This document shows, in pieces, positions 36,058-36,771 of a DNA stretch of 36,771 bases. The DNA lies in assembly GCA_016209145.1 (NCBI GenBank), contig JACQWT010000281.1, forward strand, positions 1-36,771, in the 5' to 3' direction. The notes beneath the pieces are model-generated. The model had not been told where the DNA came from, made no database searches, and saw nothing but the letters and a program-made list of their open reading frames with translations. Source of the stretch: Deltaproteobacteria bacterium. Its GTDB lineage: Bacteria > Myxococcota_A > Polyangia > Polyangiales > Polyangiaceae. Made by a program: the position numbers and the translations under genes. The stretch's first letter is position 1. The number at the start of each line of letters is the position of its first letter.

Positions 36058-36771
36058 ATGAGCAAGGCAGGGCTGGAGGAGGGGCGCTGTCGGGTCGGTG
36101 CCAGATACGGCGGCGGCTATGTCATCGAGAGGCTGTTCGCCCGGGGCGGCATGGCCGAGCTGTACGTGGCCAACCACGAGATCACGCGGCGTCAGGTGGC
36201 CTTCAAGGTGCTCAACCGTCGCTACGCCCAGGAGCCAAACATCGTGCGGCGGGCGGAACAGGAGGCGCGGGCCCTGGCGGAGATCGACCACCCCAACGTG
36301 GTGAAGATCCTCGACGCGGGCACCGATCCCGAGGTCGGCCTGTTCATCGCCATGGAGCTACTCGACGGCAAGAGCGTGCGGGAGGTCCTGGCGCGCGTCG
36401 AGCGCCTGCCCCTGCCCCAGGCGCTGACGATCGCTATCGAGATCGCCGAGGCCACCCACGGCCTGCACCAGCTCGGCATCTTCCATCGCGATATCAAGCC
36501 TGACAACGTGTTCGTCTGTCGCCCTGCGGACGGCCGCTTCTGTCTCAAACTGCTCGATCTCGGGGCGGCGAAGGTGCCCAAGTATGGCCTTCCGACGACC
36601 ACGGTAGGGCAGACCATCGGCACGGCCCGCTACATGAGCCCCGAGCACATCCAGCGAGGTGAGATCACGGCGGCGAGCGACCAGTATGCCCTGGCGCACA
36701 TGCTCTACGAGATGCTCACCGGATGGCACCCGTTTTCCAGCGACATCGCGCAGCCCTCGTACGTCGAGCTG
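36058..36771 (+). CDS. Ser/Thr protein kinase, N-terminal part (runs off the window)
   Basis: The ATG at 36058 begins 238 visible residues with no stop before the window ends. The kinase domain starts near residue 20. The Gly loop is degenerate (FARGGMAELY), the lysine lies in VAFKVL, and the catalytic loop is HRDIKPDN. The usual DFG is DLG (LLDLGAAK), common in myxobacterial kinases, and the activation segment ends YMSPEHI. Catalysis is therefore likely. The remainder, including any sensor or membrane part, lies outside. No clear ribosome-binding site precedes the ATG. It is divergent from the lipoprotein gene across 116 bases. Confidence 0.87.
   Translation, partial: MSKAGLEEGRCRVGARYGGGYVIERLFARGGMAELYVANHEITRRQVAFKVLNRRYAQEPNIVRRAEQEARALAEIDHPNVVKILDAGTDPEVGLFIAMELLDGKSVREVLARVERLPLPQALTIAIEIAEATHGLHQLGIFHRDIKPDNVFVCRPADGRFCLKLLDLGAAKVPKYGLPTTTVGQTIGTARYMSPEHIQRGEITAASDQYALAHMLYEMLTGWHPFSSDIAQPSYVEL

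Overview
The window looks like part of a myxobacterial (Myxococcota) chromosome. It is very GC-rich and codes on both strands. It is full of lipoproteins carrying cysteine-rich repeats, including DUF4215-type units. It also has a MopE-like metal-binding motif, a MYXO-CTERM-type sorting signal, Ser/Thr kinases and FHA signalling proteins. I cannot name the species. No rRNA or tRNA gene was seen.

Layout. 1-2116: two unrecognised proteins, the first cut by the window edge. 2117-2626: gene-free, with the 3' relic of a gene and a palindromic dispersed repeat. 2627-6754: a 1375-residue surface protein with a sorting signal followed by a second lipoprotein signal in its middle. 6779-12700: an accessory-looking stretch with a small protein, a retropepsin-like protease, a DUF4215 lipoprotein, one isolated type I-E-like CRISPR repeat, an overlapping small-protein/ImmA-IrrE pair, a frameshifted zinc-ribbon gene and an internally deleted AAA/DUF4143 ATPase. 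12727-16170: core genes xseA and metG, convergent around a second copy of the palindromic repeat. 16516-18297: a nine-repeat cysteine-rich lipoprotein and an SDR-fold protein without its catalytic residues. 18317-21882, minus strand: a small protein, an FHA/CpaF-like pseudo-ATPase, peptide deformylase and an AgmX/TonB-like lipoprotein. 22021-26576, minus strand: a tight four-gene set of HD phosphohydrolase, secreted MopE-like protein, SUMF1-fold protein and metallophosphoesterase. 26711-32093, plus strand: a large protein possibly related to XPB/Ssl2 N-terminal domains, a transmembrane Ser/Thr kinase and a TPR-like membrane protein. 32105-35941, minus strand: a lipoprotein, an M16-like lipoprotein (both with apparent single-base frameshifts) and a methyltransferase. 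36058 to the end: the N-terminal part of a second Ser/Thr kinase.

The main theme is enzyme folds that have lost their active sites. The SDR has none of the N-S-Y-K tetrad, the CpaF-like protein has no Walker A lysine or Walker B acid, the M16 domain has AxxEH instead of HxxEH, and the SUMF1 domain lacks the two cysteines of true formylglycine-generating enzyme. The second theme is debris: an AAA ATPase fragment running in frame into xseA, a gene relic, a lone CRISPR repeat and palindromic repeats. The three single-base frame breaks may be real or may be sequence errors.
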